Of a stretch of DNA of 64,000 nucleotides, positions 1-10,365 are shown in pieces. The translations under genes and the position numbers were made by a program. Numbering within the stretch: the stretch's first letter is position 1; the number at the start of each line of letters is the position of its first letter. Source of the DNA: G963663495 sp963663495 (GTDB lineage Bacteria > Bacteroidota > Rhodothermia > Rhodothermales > Bin80); the NCBI GenBank assembly GCA_963663495.1, contig OY760427.1, forward strand, positions 3,968,001 to 4,032,000, written 5' to 3'. The notes beneath the pieces are model-generated. The model was given only the letters and a program-made list of their open reading frames with translations. It did no database searches and was not told the origin of the DNA.

Positions 1-1
1 T

Positions 2-511
2 GAATCCTACCTTACCAGCGCCGTTACAGGACGCGGTGTTGAAGCGTTCGCCAAGGCGCTTGCAGGTCAATCCAGCGCGATTGCGGGGCCTTCAGGCGTG
101 GGTAAATCAACGCTTCTCAACAAGGTGGAACCCGGCCTGAATCTTCGCTCTGGAATTGTGAGCAATAAGACAAGAAAAGGGCGCCATACGACATCTTATG
201 CAACGCTGCTACCCTTATCATCCGGTGGCTTTGTGATAGATACGCCGGGTATACGGGAGTTTGGTCTGACCGATCTAGGGCCTTCTGAGCTGTCCCATTA
301 TTTTTGCGAGTTTCGGCGTTACATTGGCGGCTGCCGATTTGGTAGCTGTACCCATGACCATGAACCTGGATGTAGCATCAAGGACGCTGTTGAAAGGCGC
401 GCCATAGCGAAGACGCGGTACAGGAGCTATCAAAACATTTTGAAATCCCTCCGCAACGGTGGAGACTACAGGCCTAGGCGTAGGGCAGCCAGGAGGTGGA
501 GACATACGTAG
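2..511 (+). CDS. rsgA: Ribosome small-subunit-dependent GTPase A (RsgA/YjeQ), C-terminal part
   Basis: The reading frame is open from the window edge, so the N-terminal OB-fold part lies outside. A circularly permuted GTPase domain is visible: the Walker A motif GPSGVGKST comes early, followed by a threonine-rich switch (KTRKGRHTT) and the G3 motif DTPG. The C-terminal zinc knuckle CRFGSCTHDHEPGC follows, then a helical tail. RsgA is known to bind the 30S subunit and act late in its maturation. The gene converges on topA with about 40 bp between the two stops. The only uncertainty is the missing N-terminus. Confidence 0.93.
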   Translation, partial: ESYLTSAVTGRGVEAFAKALAGQSSAIAGPSGVGKSTLLNKVEPGLNLRSGIVSNKTRKGRHTTSYATLLPLSSGGFVIDTPGIREFGLTDLGPSELSHYFCEFRRYIGGCRFGSCTHDHEPGCSIKDAVERRAIAKTRYRSYQNILKSLRNGGDYRPRRRAARRWRHT

Positions 512-552
512 GAATTGCTGCGCAAGCCAGTCTCGTCTCGCCATTAACACTC

Positions 553-3117
553 CTATGTGCGGCGACCCTTTGCTCGTCTTTTAACTGTTTTCGTCCCTTG
601 CGCTTTTGCCTTTGCTGCAAGCAGGGCAAGCGCCTCGTCAAGCGTGATTGTTTCTATGGATTGCTGCTTGGTAAGACTCGCATTGGAGCGTTTGTGCTTG
701 ACATACGGACCATACCTTCCCTTGCGCACCGTTATAAGGCCCCCCTTGGGATGCTCTCCTAGTACCCTCTGGGACGTAGCTTTCTTGGCGAGAAGTTCCA
801 GCCCGCGGGGCAGGTCAATGGTAAACACATCGTCGGCATCTGATAGCGACGCATACACACCCTGGTGCGAGACATAGGGACCGTAGCGCCCATAGCCGGC
901 CAGTACTGGATCCCCAGTGTCTGGATGCATCCCTATTGTGCGCGGCAGCGATAGAAGCCGAACTGCCTGGTCAAAGGACACCGTCTCCATCCCTTTTGGC
1001 AAAGAAGACCGCTTGGGCTTAGCTCCCGACCCACCGTCTCCATGCTGGACGTATGGCCCGTACCGCCCGGTTCTAAAGTACACCGGTGCTCCGTCAAGCT
1101 TCCCGAGAACTTCACCCCCCGATTGGGCTTGCTCCAGAAGTGACAGGAGTACCTCTTCTGAAAGGTCATCAGGTGTTACGTCGTCCGGGAGACTTGCTCT
1201 ACGTGTCAGCCCCTCCATGTCACCCTCTACGTACGGACCGTACCGCCCCACGCGCACGACATACGGCCCCCAGTTGGGGAAGCTCATCGTGGAGATTTGT
1301 TTGGCGTCCAGCTCGTCCAGCGCATGGAGGGCAGCCTCTTCCAGTCCGCCCTCTCCCTTGTAGAAGTTTCGAAGAAATTCCGTGCAGCCCTTCTCCCCTT
1401 CCGCAATCGCGTCCAAGTCCTGCTCCATTGTCGCGGTGAACCCTGTGTCCACTAGGTTGGCAAACTGCTGCTCCAGAAGTTGCGTCGTTGCAAACGCCGT
1501 GAATGTCGGTACAAGCTGGGACCGAATGCGGCGGGCAGAGCCACGATCCTGGATCGTGCTGATGATGGTGGCATAGGTGCTTGGACGGCCTATGCCTTCC
1601 TGCTCTAGCTTCTTGATCAGCGTTGCCTCGGTATATCTGGCAGGCGGCCTGGTTTCGTGGCCTTGAGCTACGACAGAGCAACAGTCAGGCTCATCCCCCT
1701 CAGCCAAGGGAGGGAGCGTGCTCGCGCTACCATTCGATGAGCGTTTGTTGTCATCGGTGCCTTCCACATACGCTCGGACGAATCCATCAAATAGCACATC
1801 CTTTCCTGCAGCACGAAACGTTGCCCTTCGGGATTCCTCAGTGCCAGTCTCCACAATCGCCACACGGTGCAGTTCCCTGCACTGCGCCATCTGGGTAGCA
1901 ATCGTGCGCTTCCATATCAGCTTGTATAACCGTGCCTGGTCGCCCGACAGCCCCAATTCATTCGCCCTCCGCATTGCTGCCCCGGCAGGCCGGATAGCTT
2001 CATGCGCTTCCTGCGCATTGCGCACCTTTCGAGAAAAAACCCGTGGCTTACCACTCAGGTACTGACTACCATACAGATCCGTGATAGCCCGCCGGCAAGC
2101 CTGCATCGCTTCGTCCGACAGCTGGACGGAGTCGGTTCGCATATATGTGATATGGCCGTTTTGATACAGCTTCTGGGCCGTGCTCATCGTTTGCTTAGCG
2201 CTCATACGCAGCTTGCGCCCCGCCTCCTGTTGCAGAGTCGAAGTAATGAACGGCGGCGCAGGGTTGCGCCGCTTCTCCTTCTCCGTTACCTCTAGCACAC
2301 ACCAAGGTGCACCAACCAGTTCTCGTTCCAGCCGCTGCGCTTCGACCTTATCTAGCAGCATGATGTTCTTGCCTGCTTCCAAGCCATCCTTGAGGCGCCC
2401 CGTATTGTCGTCAAAATCTCGTCCGACAGCCACCCGCAGGTCCTCGATATGTGTGAGCACCGCGTTGAACACGGCATCCTCCTTCTTCAGCTCCGCCGTT
2501 AGACCCCAATAGCTTCCCGCTTTGAAAGCTATACGCTCCCTTTCCTTTTCTACCAGCAGGCGTACGGATACGCTCTGCACCCGCCCAGCCGCGAGCCTTG
2601 GTGCAATTTTCTTCCAAAGGATAGGCGAAATCTCATAACCCACGAGTCTGTCAAGTACCCGTCGCGTTTCCTGGGCGTCCACAAGGCGCTGATTTATGCC
2701 TCGTGTATTCTCCAGTGCATGCCATATAGCCGCCTTGGTGATCTCATGAAAAACCATTCGGCGAACCGGAACCTTCGGCTTCAATACTTCCATTAGGTGC
2801 CAGCCAATAGACTCCCCTTCCCGGTCCTCGTCCGTCGCAATCAATACCTCGGATGCATCAGCCAATGCACTACGGAGTTGCTTGACAACCTTCTTCTTGT
2901 CCGCAGGAACGATGTACAGGGGTTCAAATCCATTCTCGGTTCGAACGCCCATACGGGCCCACGACTCGCCCCTGTACTTGGTTGGTATCTCCGCCGCCTT
3001 TGACGGCAGATCACGAATATGCCCCATGCTGGCCTCCACACGATACTCCTTGCCCTTCAATAGCCCTCTAATCGTCCTGGCCTTCGTGGGAGACTCAACT
3101 ATAAGAAGGCAGCTCAT
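553..3117 (-). CDS. topA: DNA topoisomerase I (type IA)
   Basis: The product is 854 aa and relaxes negatively supercoiled DNA. An N-terminal TOPRIM domain carries the catalytic Glu in IVESPTKA (residue 8) and the acidic motif TDEDREGE (about residues 95-102). The active-site tyrosine is Y325 in GHITYMRTDS. Instead of Cys4 zinc fingers, the C-terminus has four GRYGPYV-containing repeats and a basic tail (KRRAKGRRT), the repeat type seen in topoisomerases of Bacteroidota and relatives. The start is ATG; an upstream gap of about 170 bp separates it from the divergent ppdK, and promoters for both probably lie there. The length is normal for the family. Confidence 0.96.
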   Translation of the reverse strand: MSCLLIVESPTKARTIRGLLKGKEYRVEASMGHIRDLPSKAAEIPTKYRGESWARMGVRTENGFEPLYIVPADKKKVVKQLRSALADASEVLIATDEDREGESIGWHLMEVLKPKVPVRRMVFHEITKAAIWHALENTRGINQRLVDAQETRRVLDRLVGYEISPILWKKIAPRLAAGRVQSVSVRLLVEKERERIAFKAGSYWGLTAELKKEDAVFNAVLTHIEDLRVAVGRDFDDNTGRLKDGLEAGKNIMLLDKVEAQRLERELVGAPWCVLEVTEKEKRRNPAPPFITSTLQQEAGRKLRMSAKQTMSTAQKLYQNGHITYMRTDSVQLSDEAMQACRRAITDLYGSQYLSGKPRVFSRKVRNAQEAHEAIRPAGAAMRRANELGLSGDQARLYKLIWKRTIATQMAQCRELHRVAIVETGTEESRRATFRAAGKDVLFDGFVRAYVEGTDDNKRSSNGSASTLPPLAEGDEPDCCSVVAQGHETRPPARYTEATLIKKLEQEGIGRPSTYATIISTIQDRGSARRIRSQLVPTFTAFATTQLLEQQFANLVDTGFTATMEQDLDAIAEGEKGCTEFLRNFYKGEGGLEEAALHALDELDAKQISTMSFPNWGPYVVRVGRYGPYVEGDMEGLTRRASLPDDVTPDDLSEEVLLSLLEQAQSGGEVLGKLDGAPVYFRTGRYGPYVQHGDGGSGAKPKRSSLPKGMETVSFDQAVRLLSLPRTIGMHPDTGDPVLAGYGRYGPYVSHQGVYASLSDADDVFTIDLPRGLELLAKKATSQRVLGEHPKGGLITVRKGRYGPYVKHKRSNASLTKQQSIETITLDEALALLAAKAKAQGTKTVKRRAKGRRT

Positions 3118-3290
3118 AACACGTTATCACGCATGATCATTAATTTATTTGTAGCGCGGTGACACGCTAGCCTCAATGCTTACGTTCCTACACATACCCT
3201 GCGTCTTCATAAACTCTACATAGTCTAAGGTCCTAAATTGCTCTGCTGTTGCAACGATGCCAACAAATTCTTCTAAAGACTCGCAATCCG

Positions 3291-5939
3291 ATGGCAAATA
3301 CTACACAGTTCGTTTACGGATTTGGCGGGGGAGCCGCCGATGGTTCCAAGGAAATGAAGTCGCTGCTCGGAGGCAAGGGCGCTAACCTTGCCGAAATGAG
3401 CACAATTGGACTTCCCGTCCCTCCCGGATTCACTGTTACTACTGAGGCCTGCAACTATTACAGCCAGCGCGGCCACGTATGGCCGGACGGACTGGAGGCG
3501 CAGGTCGCGGACGGGCTGAAGAACATTGAAGCTACATTGGGCAGACAACTGGGTGACCCTGATCGCCCGCTGCTCGTGTCCGTGCGCAGCGGGGCGGCGC
3601 AATCGATGCCCGGCATGATGGATACTGTGCTGAACTTGGGACTCAACGATGATGTCGTTGAAGGTTTGGCGCGGGAATCGGGTAACGAACGCTTTGCCTA
3701 CGATGCCTACAGACGCTTCATCGACATGTTCAGTGCAGTAGTCATGGACGTGCACCATGACCATTTTGAGCACGCTCTGGAGGAGATGAAAATGCGCAAG
3801 GGGGTTACAGAGGACTTGAGCCTGGACGCCGGCGACCTCCGCCGCTTGGTTGAAACGTTTAAGGAAATATACAGGGAACATACGAAGAGTGCGTTTCCGA
3901 CAGTACCCAAAGAGCAGCTTCGGCACGCAATCAATGCCGTGTTTGGCTCGTGGGACAGTGCACGCGCTGTGAAGTACCGCCAGATTAATCGTATCACGGG
4001 CCTCCTCGGAACAGCAGTTAATGTTCAGGCGATGGTTTATGGCAACATGGGCCCGAGCAGTGGGACAGGTGTCTGCTTCACACGCAACCCATCCACAGGC
4101 GAGCGTCTGCTGTACGGCGAGTTCCTAGTGAATGCACAAGGAGAGGATGTTGTGGCCGGCATCCGCACACCTGAGCCAATCGCGGAGATGGCCGACACTT
4201 TCCCGGGGCCATACAGGGAGCTGCTTGATGTTACGCAAACGCTGGAACAGCACTACCAGAACATGCAGGACATTGAGTTCACGGTTCAGGATCAAAAGCT
4301 TTACATACTCCAGACTCGTAATGGTAAGCGGACAGGGAAGGCGGCGCTCAAGACCGCCGTGGACATGGTTGCGGAAGGACTAACGGACAGGGCCACCGCT
4401 GTCATGAACCTAGTTGAGCCGGGGCACCTGGATCAACTCTTGCATCCAGGATTCAAGGATGATACGGGGTACAGCGACCGGGTGTTGGCCTCCGGCCTCC
4501 CTGCCTCACCGGGAGCAGCTGTCGGTAGGGTTGTGTTTTCGGCTGATGAGGCCGAAGCGTGGAAGGCTACCGGAGAAAAAGTCTTGCTTGTTCGCATTGA
4601 GACCAGCCCGGAGGATGTCGGCGGCATGGACGCTGCCGAAGGCATTCTAACTTCGCGGGGAGGGATGACCAGCCACGCGGCCGTTGTAGCGCGCGGCTGG
4701 GGCAAGCCATGTGTTGCCGGCTGCGGATCAATTGCAATTGACTACAAAGCACAACAGTTTACCTCCCCAGATGGTCAGACTGTCAAAAAAGGTGATTGGC
4801 TTTCAATCAATGGCAGCTCTGGGGAGGTGATTCTTGGCGCGGAAGAATTGGTGCCTGCAGAATTGAGCGATGAATTCGCCACCTTCATGGACTGGGCGGA
4901 CGAATTCCGCACAATAGGCGTGCGAACCAATGCAGATGCCCCGGACGACGCCTCGCAGGCGGTCTCGTTCGGTGCTGAGGGCATCGGTCTGTGTCGTACG
5001 GAACATATGTTTTTCGAAGGGCACCGCATCCAGTCCGTCCGCAAGATGATCCTTGCCGCCAGCGAAGAGGATCGCCGGGCGGCCTTGGCCGAACTGCTAC
5101 CCTACCAAAAGGCAGACTTTCTGGGGATTTTCCGAGCTATGCCCGGCATGCCGATAACCATCAGGCTTCTTGACCCTCCACTCCATGAATTCCTGCCGCA
5201 CGATGCCTCGGGTATGCAGGAGATGGCGGACTTGATGGGGGTACCTTTAAAGACTGTTCAGACCAAGGTGGCAGACTTGGATGAATTCAACCCGATGCTT
5301 GGCCATCGAGGCTGCCGCCTGGGAGTCACGTTTCCCGAGATAACCACCATGCAGGCACGTGCAATTATTGAGGCAGCCGTCGAGCTGCACATGGAGGGCG
5401 TGGATGTACTCCCGGAGATCATGGTGCCCCTGATTGGCACCGTGGAAGAATTCGTGAACCAAAAGGCACTCATTTGCCAGACTGCCGATGCCGTCTTCGC
5501 TGAAAAGGGCGGGACCGTTGATTACCTGGTCGGAACTATGATTGAGGTGCCTCGGGCCGCGCTTACGGCGGATGACATTGCCCCCGAAGCGGACTTCTTC
5601 TCATTCGGCACTAATGACTTGACACAGATGTGCTTCGGATACAGCCGCGATGATGCTGGCAAGTTTCTTCCCAGCTATGTCGAAAGAAAAATATTGCCGG
5701 ATGACCCTTTCCAGGTGCTGGACCAGCGGGGTGTCGGACAACTTGTGCGCATAGGCACGGAGCGAGGCCGAGAGGCCAAGCCTGGCTTGAAAGTCGGCAT
5801 CTGCGGTGAGCACGGAGGTGAACCTTCATCGGTGGCATTCTGTTACGCTGTTGGCATGGATTACGTATCCTGCTCCCCGTTCCGCGTGCCTATCGCACGG
5901 TTGGCGGCCGCCCAGGCGGAACTCGCCGCCCAAGCGTAG
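3291..5939 (+). CDS. ppdK: Pyruvate, phosphate dikinase
   Basis: An 882-aa enzyme that interconverts pyruvate + ATP + Pi and PEP + AMP + PPi. The N-terminal ATP-grasp part begins YGFGGGAADGSKEMKSLLGG. The phospho-carrier histidine is about residue 462 in GGMTSHAAVVARG. The C-terminal PEP/pyruvate barrel carries the catalytic cysteine at about residue 838 in GICGEHGGEP. I chose the ATG at 3291, which gives MANTTQFVYGFGGG; an in-frame TTG at 3249 would add 14 residues unlike the family. It is a stand-alone gene divergent from topA. Downstream (5940-6166) there is no gene before the TnpB element. Confidence 0.96.
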   Translation: MANTTQFVYGFGGGAADGSKEMKSLLGGKGANLAEMSTIGLPVPPGFTVTTEACNYYSQRGHVWPDGLEAQVADGLKNIEATLGRQLGDPDRPLLVSVRSGAAQSMPGMMDTVLNLGLNDDVVEGLARESGNERFAYDAYRRFIDMFSAVVMDVHHDHFEHALEEMKMRKGVTEDLSLDAGDLRRLVETFKEIYREHTKSAFPTVPKEQLRHAINAVFGSWDSARAVKYRQINRITGLLGTAVNVQAMVYGNMGPSSGTGVCFTRNPSTGERLLYGEFLVNAQGEDVVAGIRTPEPIAEMADTFPGPYRELLDVTQTLEQHYQNMQDIEFTVQDQKLYILQTRNGKRTGKAALKTAVDMVAEGLTDRATAVMNLVEPGHLDQLLHPGFKDDTGYSDRVLASGLPASPGAAVGRVVFSADEAEAWKATGEKVLLVRIETSPEDVGGMDAAEGILTSRGGMTSHAAVVARGWGKPCVAGCGSIAIDYKAQQFTSPDGQTVKKGDWLSINGSSGEVILGAEELVPAELSDEFATFMDWADEFRTIGVRTNADAPDDASQAVSFGAEGIGLCRTEHMFFEGHRIQSVRKMILAASEEDRRAALAELLPYQKADFLGIFRAMPGMPITIRLLDPPLHEFLPHDASGMQEMADLMGVPLKTVQTKVADLDEFNPMLGHRGCRLGVTFPEITTMQARAIIEAAVELHMEGVDVLPEIMVPLIGTVEEFVNQKALICQTADAVFAEKGGTVDYLVGTMIEVPRAALTADDIAPEADFFSFGTNDLTQMCFGYSRDDAGKFLPSYVERKILPDDPFQVLDQRGVGQLVRIGTERGREAKPGLKVGICGEHGGEPSSVAFCYAVGMDYVSCSPFRVPIARLAAAQAELAAQA

Positions 5940-6166
5940 CGCGTTACGGGTTAAGAAGCAATTGTGTTGGAGCATCGGTCGTCGCTGCACCTTAAAAGCC
6001 GATGACGTCAATTAGCGGGTGATGGGCACTCGGAAGACTGTTCGTAGACTTAAGACACCAATCCGTTAATCGCATGAGTCAGTCCAGACATACGGAAGAA
6101 GAGATATTAACGCGAGTAGGGTCCCAACTCGGCACGACTCGGGCACATTCAGCCACGGCTATATAT

Positions 6167-7400
6167 GGGAATTATATACGTGAGTGACCAACTGTACACA
6201 GTGAGGCACTAGTATCATTTTCACGGGTCATAGGGGTCGGTAACCCGAACGCCCCTCGCCGTGCAGCAGCCCCAATCCCGGAGGCCAGTATGTTTGCAGC
6301 TGCATTCAAGTCTGCATGGCCACAGGACATACACGTGAATTTGCTCCGTATCTTACGGTTACTCGCTTCTGTGTGCCCACACACAGAACACCGCTGACTC
6401 GTATAGGCAGCGGTAACCTTTATCACCTTGCGGCACTTATAGCCCAGCATCTGATCCAGCTGGCCCCAACCTGTTCGTAGTATTCCATGGTTGAGGCCAG
6501 ACTTCTGTTTGACGTTGGTGCCAAAGCTCTCCATCGTCCCCTTAGCTGAATGTGTCATCGCTTTGATCTTCAGGTCCTCCAGTATCACCGTTGAGGAGCA
6601 ATTGGCAATACTGCGACTTACCTGGTGGTTCGCATTCTTGAGGATGTTGGCACGCTTGCGCTGTATGCGGGCGATTCTATGCTTCCGCCTGTTACGACGG
6701 TTGGAGCCTTTCTTCTGTCTCGCCAGTCTTCGCTGATACCGCTTCAACCTGGCATCAAGACGCTTCGTATCCGGTTGTCTGATAATGCTTGTATCGCCCT
6801 CTGTGGAGACCATAGCGACCTGCCTGCAATTACGGTCAATGCCTACAGCACCGCCGGTATCCTCTATTACAGGTGCCTCCATCCTGTAGCAGATGACAGC
6901 ATACCCTTTGCCGGCGTTCTTCTTTACCGTGGCTTTGGCGGGTATACCATCAGGGTACGGGTTGCCTCCCCGCCTGCGGAGCGCCATATATCCCACTTTC
7001 GGGATATACAGCTTACCATCCCGAACCCTTACGTAATCCGGGATCGTGAACGAAGGCGTACTACCACGTCTGGAATGGAATCTCGGTCTTCTCTTACCCT
7101 CCTTGAAGAATGCCTTCCATGCATCCGCCTGATATTTCAATGTGTATCTAACTACACCAAAGGAGTATTCAGGTAGCCACTCGACCGTGCGGCGCAGCTC
7201 CGTGAACCGCTTCCCCAGCGAGAAGAAGCTTACCGAGGGCGGCTTCTCTCCAGCCTCTTTCGCTTTCTTGTACGCCTCGCTCTGCTCTGCGAGGATGGCA
7301 TTCCACACAAACCTACACGCACCCGCTAATCCAGCAAGGTGCTTGGCGTTACTCCGACTTCCGGGCAACAGCCTGTATGTGATATTGCGGTATGCACTAA
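6167..7400 (-). mobile_element. TnpB element 0, truncated at its left end
   Basis: The right terminus begins at 6167 with GGGAATTATATACGTGAGTG, the reverse complement of the right end of elements A-C. Similarity to elements A and C runs to 7400 and stops inside the start of tnpB, so the leader block and left inverted repeat are gone. From 7401 the sequence belongs to another element (the DruA-Tn5-like transposase). The 8 bp outside the intact end (CTATATAT) cannot be checked for duplication because the partner end is lost. Confidence 0.85.
6172..7368 (-). CDS. tnpB: TnpB, RNA-guided nuclease-like protein, N-terminally shortened
   Basis: About 398 aa, closely matching the TnpB of elements A and C but missing roughly the first 17 residues, because the element is cut at 7400. 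Translation could still begin at a TTG (7368) giving MPGSRSNAKHLAGLAG. RuvC-type residues are present: D in VGIDRNC, E in VILEDLKI and D in HADLNAAANI. A zinc-ribbon (CSVCGH...CMSCGH) is also present. Odd points: GIDRNCRQVA replaces GIDRNCGQVA, and three residues are missing between the second CGH and the last Asp. It may be inactive. No TnpA accompanies it. Confidence 0.8.
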   Translation of the reverse strand: MPGSRSNAKHLAGLAGACRFVWNAILAEQSEAYKKAKEAGEKPPSVSFFSLGKRFTELRRTVEWLPEYSFGVVRYTLKYQADAWKAFFKEGKRRPRFHSRRGSTPSFTIPDYVRVRDGKLYIPKVGYMALRRRGGNPYPDGIPAKATVKKNAGKGYAVICYRMEAPVIEDTGGAVGIDRNCRQVAMVSTEGDTSIIRQPDTKRLDARLKRYQRRLARQKKGSNRRNRRKHRIARIQRKRANILKNANHQVSRSIANCSSTVILEDLKIKAMTHSAKGTMESFGTNVKQKSGLNHGILRTGWGQLDQMLGYKCRKVIKVTAAYTSQRCSVCGHTEASNRKIRSKFTCMSCGHADLNAAANILASGIGAAARRGAFGLPTPMTRENDTSASLCTVGHSRI

Positions 7401-7475
7401 ACGTTGGCGCGGCAACGACGCTGGGGGGCAGGTATCACTCCCTGCTTTGGGTACGTTTGTTGCTTCGCGTGCTCG

Positions 7476-9779
7476 TCATTCTCGCTTAACGATGAGGACC
7501 TCTCTCCGTATCATATGGTATCGCTTCTCAAGGACGGCAAAGGTCTTGGCCCCTATCTCCAACCGGCTGTAGCCGCGCCAGATGACCTTGGAGCCTGGAG
7601 GCCGGTCCTTCTTCCGATCCATATAGCCACCAAAGACGGCCACCACCCGAATAGCAGCCCCGAGTGTCTTTGGAGGCGGCAGTCCAAACTCGTCGGCAAG
7701 CTCGTGCAACAGGCGCAGTTCCATCTCATCAAACAATCCTTCCGGCGACGCTTCGGGTTCCTCGCGCCCCAGAAGCGTCATCAATAGCAGGCGCCACGCC
7801 ATCACCATACAGATCGTAATGGCAGTGTGCAGACTCTTGGCCTGCCGCATACCCAGCCGCTCTACCGCACAACCGCTCTTGAGCACACGGAACATGTCTT
7901 CCACACGCCACCGCAACACGTAGTAGCCTACCACCTCAATAGCTTGCTCCAGCGTCGTAACCTCTTGGGTAGTCAATAGATACCACTGTACCGGTCGCTC
8001 TCCGGCTGGCGGCTGTACCTCCCGAACATGAATCGCACTGACCTGCACCGGATCCTCCTGCGACTTACCCGGCGCCGGAAGCGATAGGCGGCGGAAACGT
8101 ACCTGCATCCGCGCCAGACGGCCCGACCGCCCCTCATGCTTGACTCGACCTGACTTCACGCGGCGGCTCAAACGCGCAATCGGCACTTCCATGTGTCCTG
8201 CCGGACTGCCCGACCGCATAGTTACAAACAACTTGGGAGACTTTTTACCCAATAGCCGATTCACCTTGGCTCGCACCAATATGTCCACACGCCCTGCCCT
8301 GCTGCGCCAGGATCGCAAACACATCCGCCTCTCGGTCCATGACACACAGCACACGGGTACGACCGCTCAGATGCGAGGCGGCTTCCGCTATGTCCCGCAC
8401 GCCGTCTATCCATAACTGCGTCTTAGAAGCAGGGGCCTCTTGGTCGGTTGTATAGGCACAGCGTAAGATCCCCAACGGCACACCGTCCTCACCCACCGCC
8501 AGCGTAGCGTGCAAATGCACTCCTTTTGCCTTTGATGTGGTCTGATTGTGCCCTATCACATCCAACCCCTCGCACGCCGGACGAGTACTGTAGCTGATGT
8601 CCGTGCCATCCTGGATGCACAGCACCGTCCGTTGCGTACGCATCCGCTCTATCGTGCGATCACGATGCGGCTGCAAAATCTTCTCCGGCGTGATCTCGTT
8701 CTCGGCCGCTTTCTCCAAAAAACGGTAGTATCCCCGCCCGATCAGCGTCCAGATTGGCCGTGATCAATTCTCCTGGAGTACGCGAAAGCATGTTTACGCT
8801 ATGTATCAACCGGTCCGAACGGCGTTTGTCCCCCAACGGCGCTCCACCAAACTCCTGTTCTGCCCATGTATCACTGGCCAGCCCCGCACCCACCTCCAGC
8901 TCGGGATACGCCTCCACAACCGGTACTCCAAGCTCCTGCCTCCAATCACCACCCAGATCATACACGAAAACCGCCTTCTTCTCTTTGGTGCATGCATTAC
9001 CAGGAGCATGACGCCCACGCCCCTTGGTTTTTCCCACACACTGAAACCCCGCAGCCCGAAAACACGTGCCGCGATGTTCGGGGCCCACAAAGGTCTCTAT
9101 CACCCACGGCACATACCCGTAACGGTTCTCAAAATCCTCTGGGAAACGACGCAATACCTTCCCCAGTGTATGGCTGGCAAGGTTCCTGATCCGCACCATG
9201 GAGCGAATCAGGAACCGATTCAAACCCACGACATGGTCCCGGTAGTCCTCACGCTGCTCGTCCGACCACGCCATCCATCTGTCGCGCGCCTTCAGATACA
9301 GCGCCGCAGCCGCAAAGCCTATCGCTCCGATGTAGCCATGCTCGCTCCCGACAAGATAGCGCAACTGCCGTCCGACAAACCGTGGCGCACACATCGGATG
9401 CTCGGCCTCCACAAGCGTATTCCAGATCGCACGCTGCCCGGCATCTTCTACCAATTCCAACTCCAGGCCGTGCACATCCTTGAGCAAAGTCCGCACTCCA
9501 ACAGGCGCAGGTACCGGTTCGTCCAAAAAAACGAGGCACTGTGCTTCGGACCACGCGCTTCGGTGCAGGCAAGGACAGCGTACCCTCGGCTTCGAGTGTC
9601 TTGAGCGCCTGCAAACAACTGCTGTGCTGCACACGCCCTAAGGCATCATAAAAGCCAAACGCTTCACTCACACGGCGACTTATCGCTGTGCGACCATCGT
9701 CAGGATGCTGCTCCATGACCTCTGTCAACTCACATGGAGCGGCACACAGTGTCTCCAGAATCTGATGTTGAACCACCAT
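7476..9779 (-). pseudogene. DruA (DUF4338)-Tn5-like IS4-family transposase, multiply frameshifted
   Basis: Four overlapping minus-strand frames together make one transposase of about 750 aa. The N-terminal section (9779 down to about 9550) is followed by a DUF4338/DruA-like domain (YLVGSEHGYIGAIGF, MAWSDEQRE, NLASHTLGKVLRR). Then come a Tn5-type DNA-binding segment (WAEQEFGGAPLGDKR) and the IS4-type catalytic domain, with D in CIQDGTD, D in CVMDREAD and the Y-R-E-K signature YYVLRWRVEDMFRVLK. Frame changes fall near 9550-9630, 8690 and 8270-8350, so the gene is dead as read. It abuts the truncated TnpB element at 7400. The outer ends of this element could not be fixed, and 9781-9984 holds no recognisable gene. 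Confidence 0.8.
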
Positions 9780-9984
9780 GCCGCCAATCTAAGCGGCATG
9801 AATTACAATGTTAAGTACGGGTACCAATTGAACGGTAGGTCTAGCGAGGTAAATTCCAATTTTTCTCGTTGATTCGCTACCGTCTATGCCACCGTTTACA
9901 GGAGAGAACCGGGTAAGTAGCCAAAACGTACCTTAGGAGTGTGAGTGCACATAGTGTGATGTGATACGTATCTGACCTATTACA

Positions 9985-10365
9985 ATGGAACAAGACCTCG
10001 TTTGGACGCTGGCAACTGCCGGGGGCGTTTTGTCTAGCGTGATCGTCGCTGCCTTAGCAAGTACTACGAAGGTGATCAATGCAATCAAAGCTAGCACTTT
10101 GAGCTTTGAGAAGCAATTGCAAACTCATAGAGCGAAAACCAAGGAAGATATCCAGTCCCTAAGAACAGAATCGAAGGAAGATATCCAATCCCTGAAAACA
10201 GAGATGAAGGAAGGATTTAGAGCCTTTGATGAGAGGCTACGGGCCATTGAGTTGTCTAATGCAGCCATGCAATCAGAAGTACGCTTTGGGTCTCGAATTC
10301 TAGAATCCCGTCTGCATCTGTCTGTTACCACTGAGGAGACTTCAACTGCAGCAATGCCCGTGTAG
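9985..10365 (+). CDS. Small membrane-anchored coiled-coil protein, function unknown
   Basis: 126 aa. One hydrophobic segment near the N-terminus (about residues 6-28, LATAGGVLSSVIVAALAS) is followed by a highly charged heptad-like stretch with an internal repeat (KEDIQSLRTE, KEDIQSLKTE). The composition suggests a membrane-tethered coiled coil. The family is not recognised. It stands alone between the decayed transposase and a gene-free stretch. It starts with ATG; no strong ribosome-binding site is visible. It could be a passenger of the neighbouring mobile region. Confidence 0.55.
   Translation: MEQDLVWTLATAGGVLSSVIVAALASTTKVINAIKASTLSFEKQLQTHRAKTKEDIQSLRTESKEDIQSLKTEMKEGFRAFDERLRAIELSNAAMQSEVRFGSRILESRLHLSVTTEETSTAAMPV

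Noticed and set aside
2920..2945. tRNA T-arm-like GGTTCAAATCC
   Set aside because: It lies inside topA coding sequence and no cloverleaf can be formed around it.
3249..3290. Extended PpdK N-terminus from a TTG codon
   Set aside because: The 14 extra residues do not resemble the family, and the ATG at 3291 gives the usual N-terminus.
7476..9779. A Druantia defence system
   Set aside because: Only the DruA-like domain is present, fused to a Tn5-type transposase; no helicase or other Druantia genes are adjacent.
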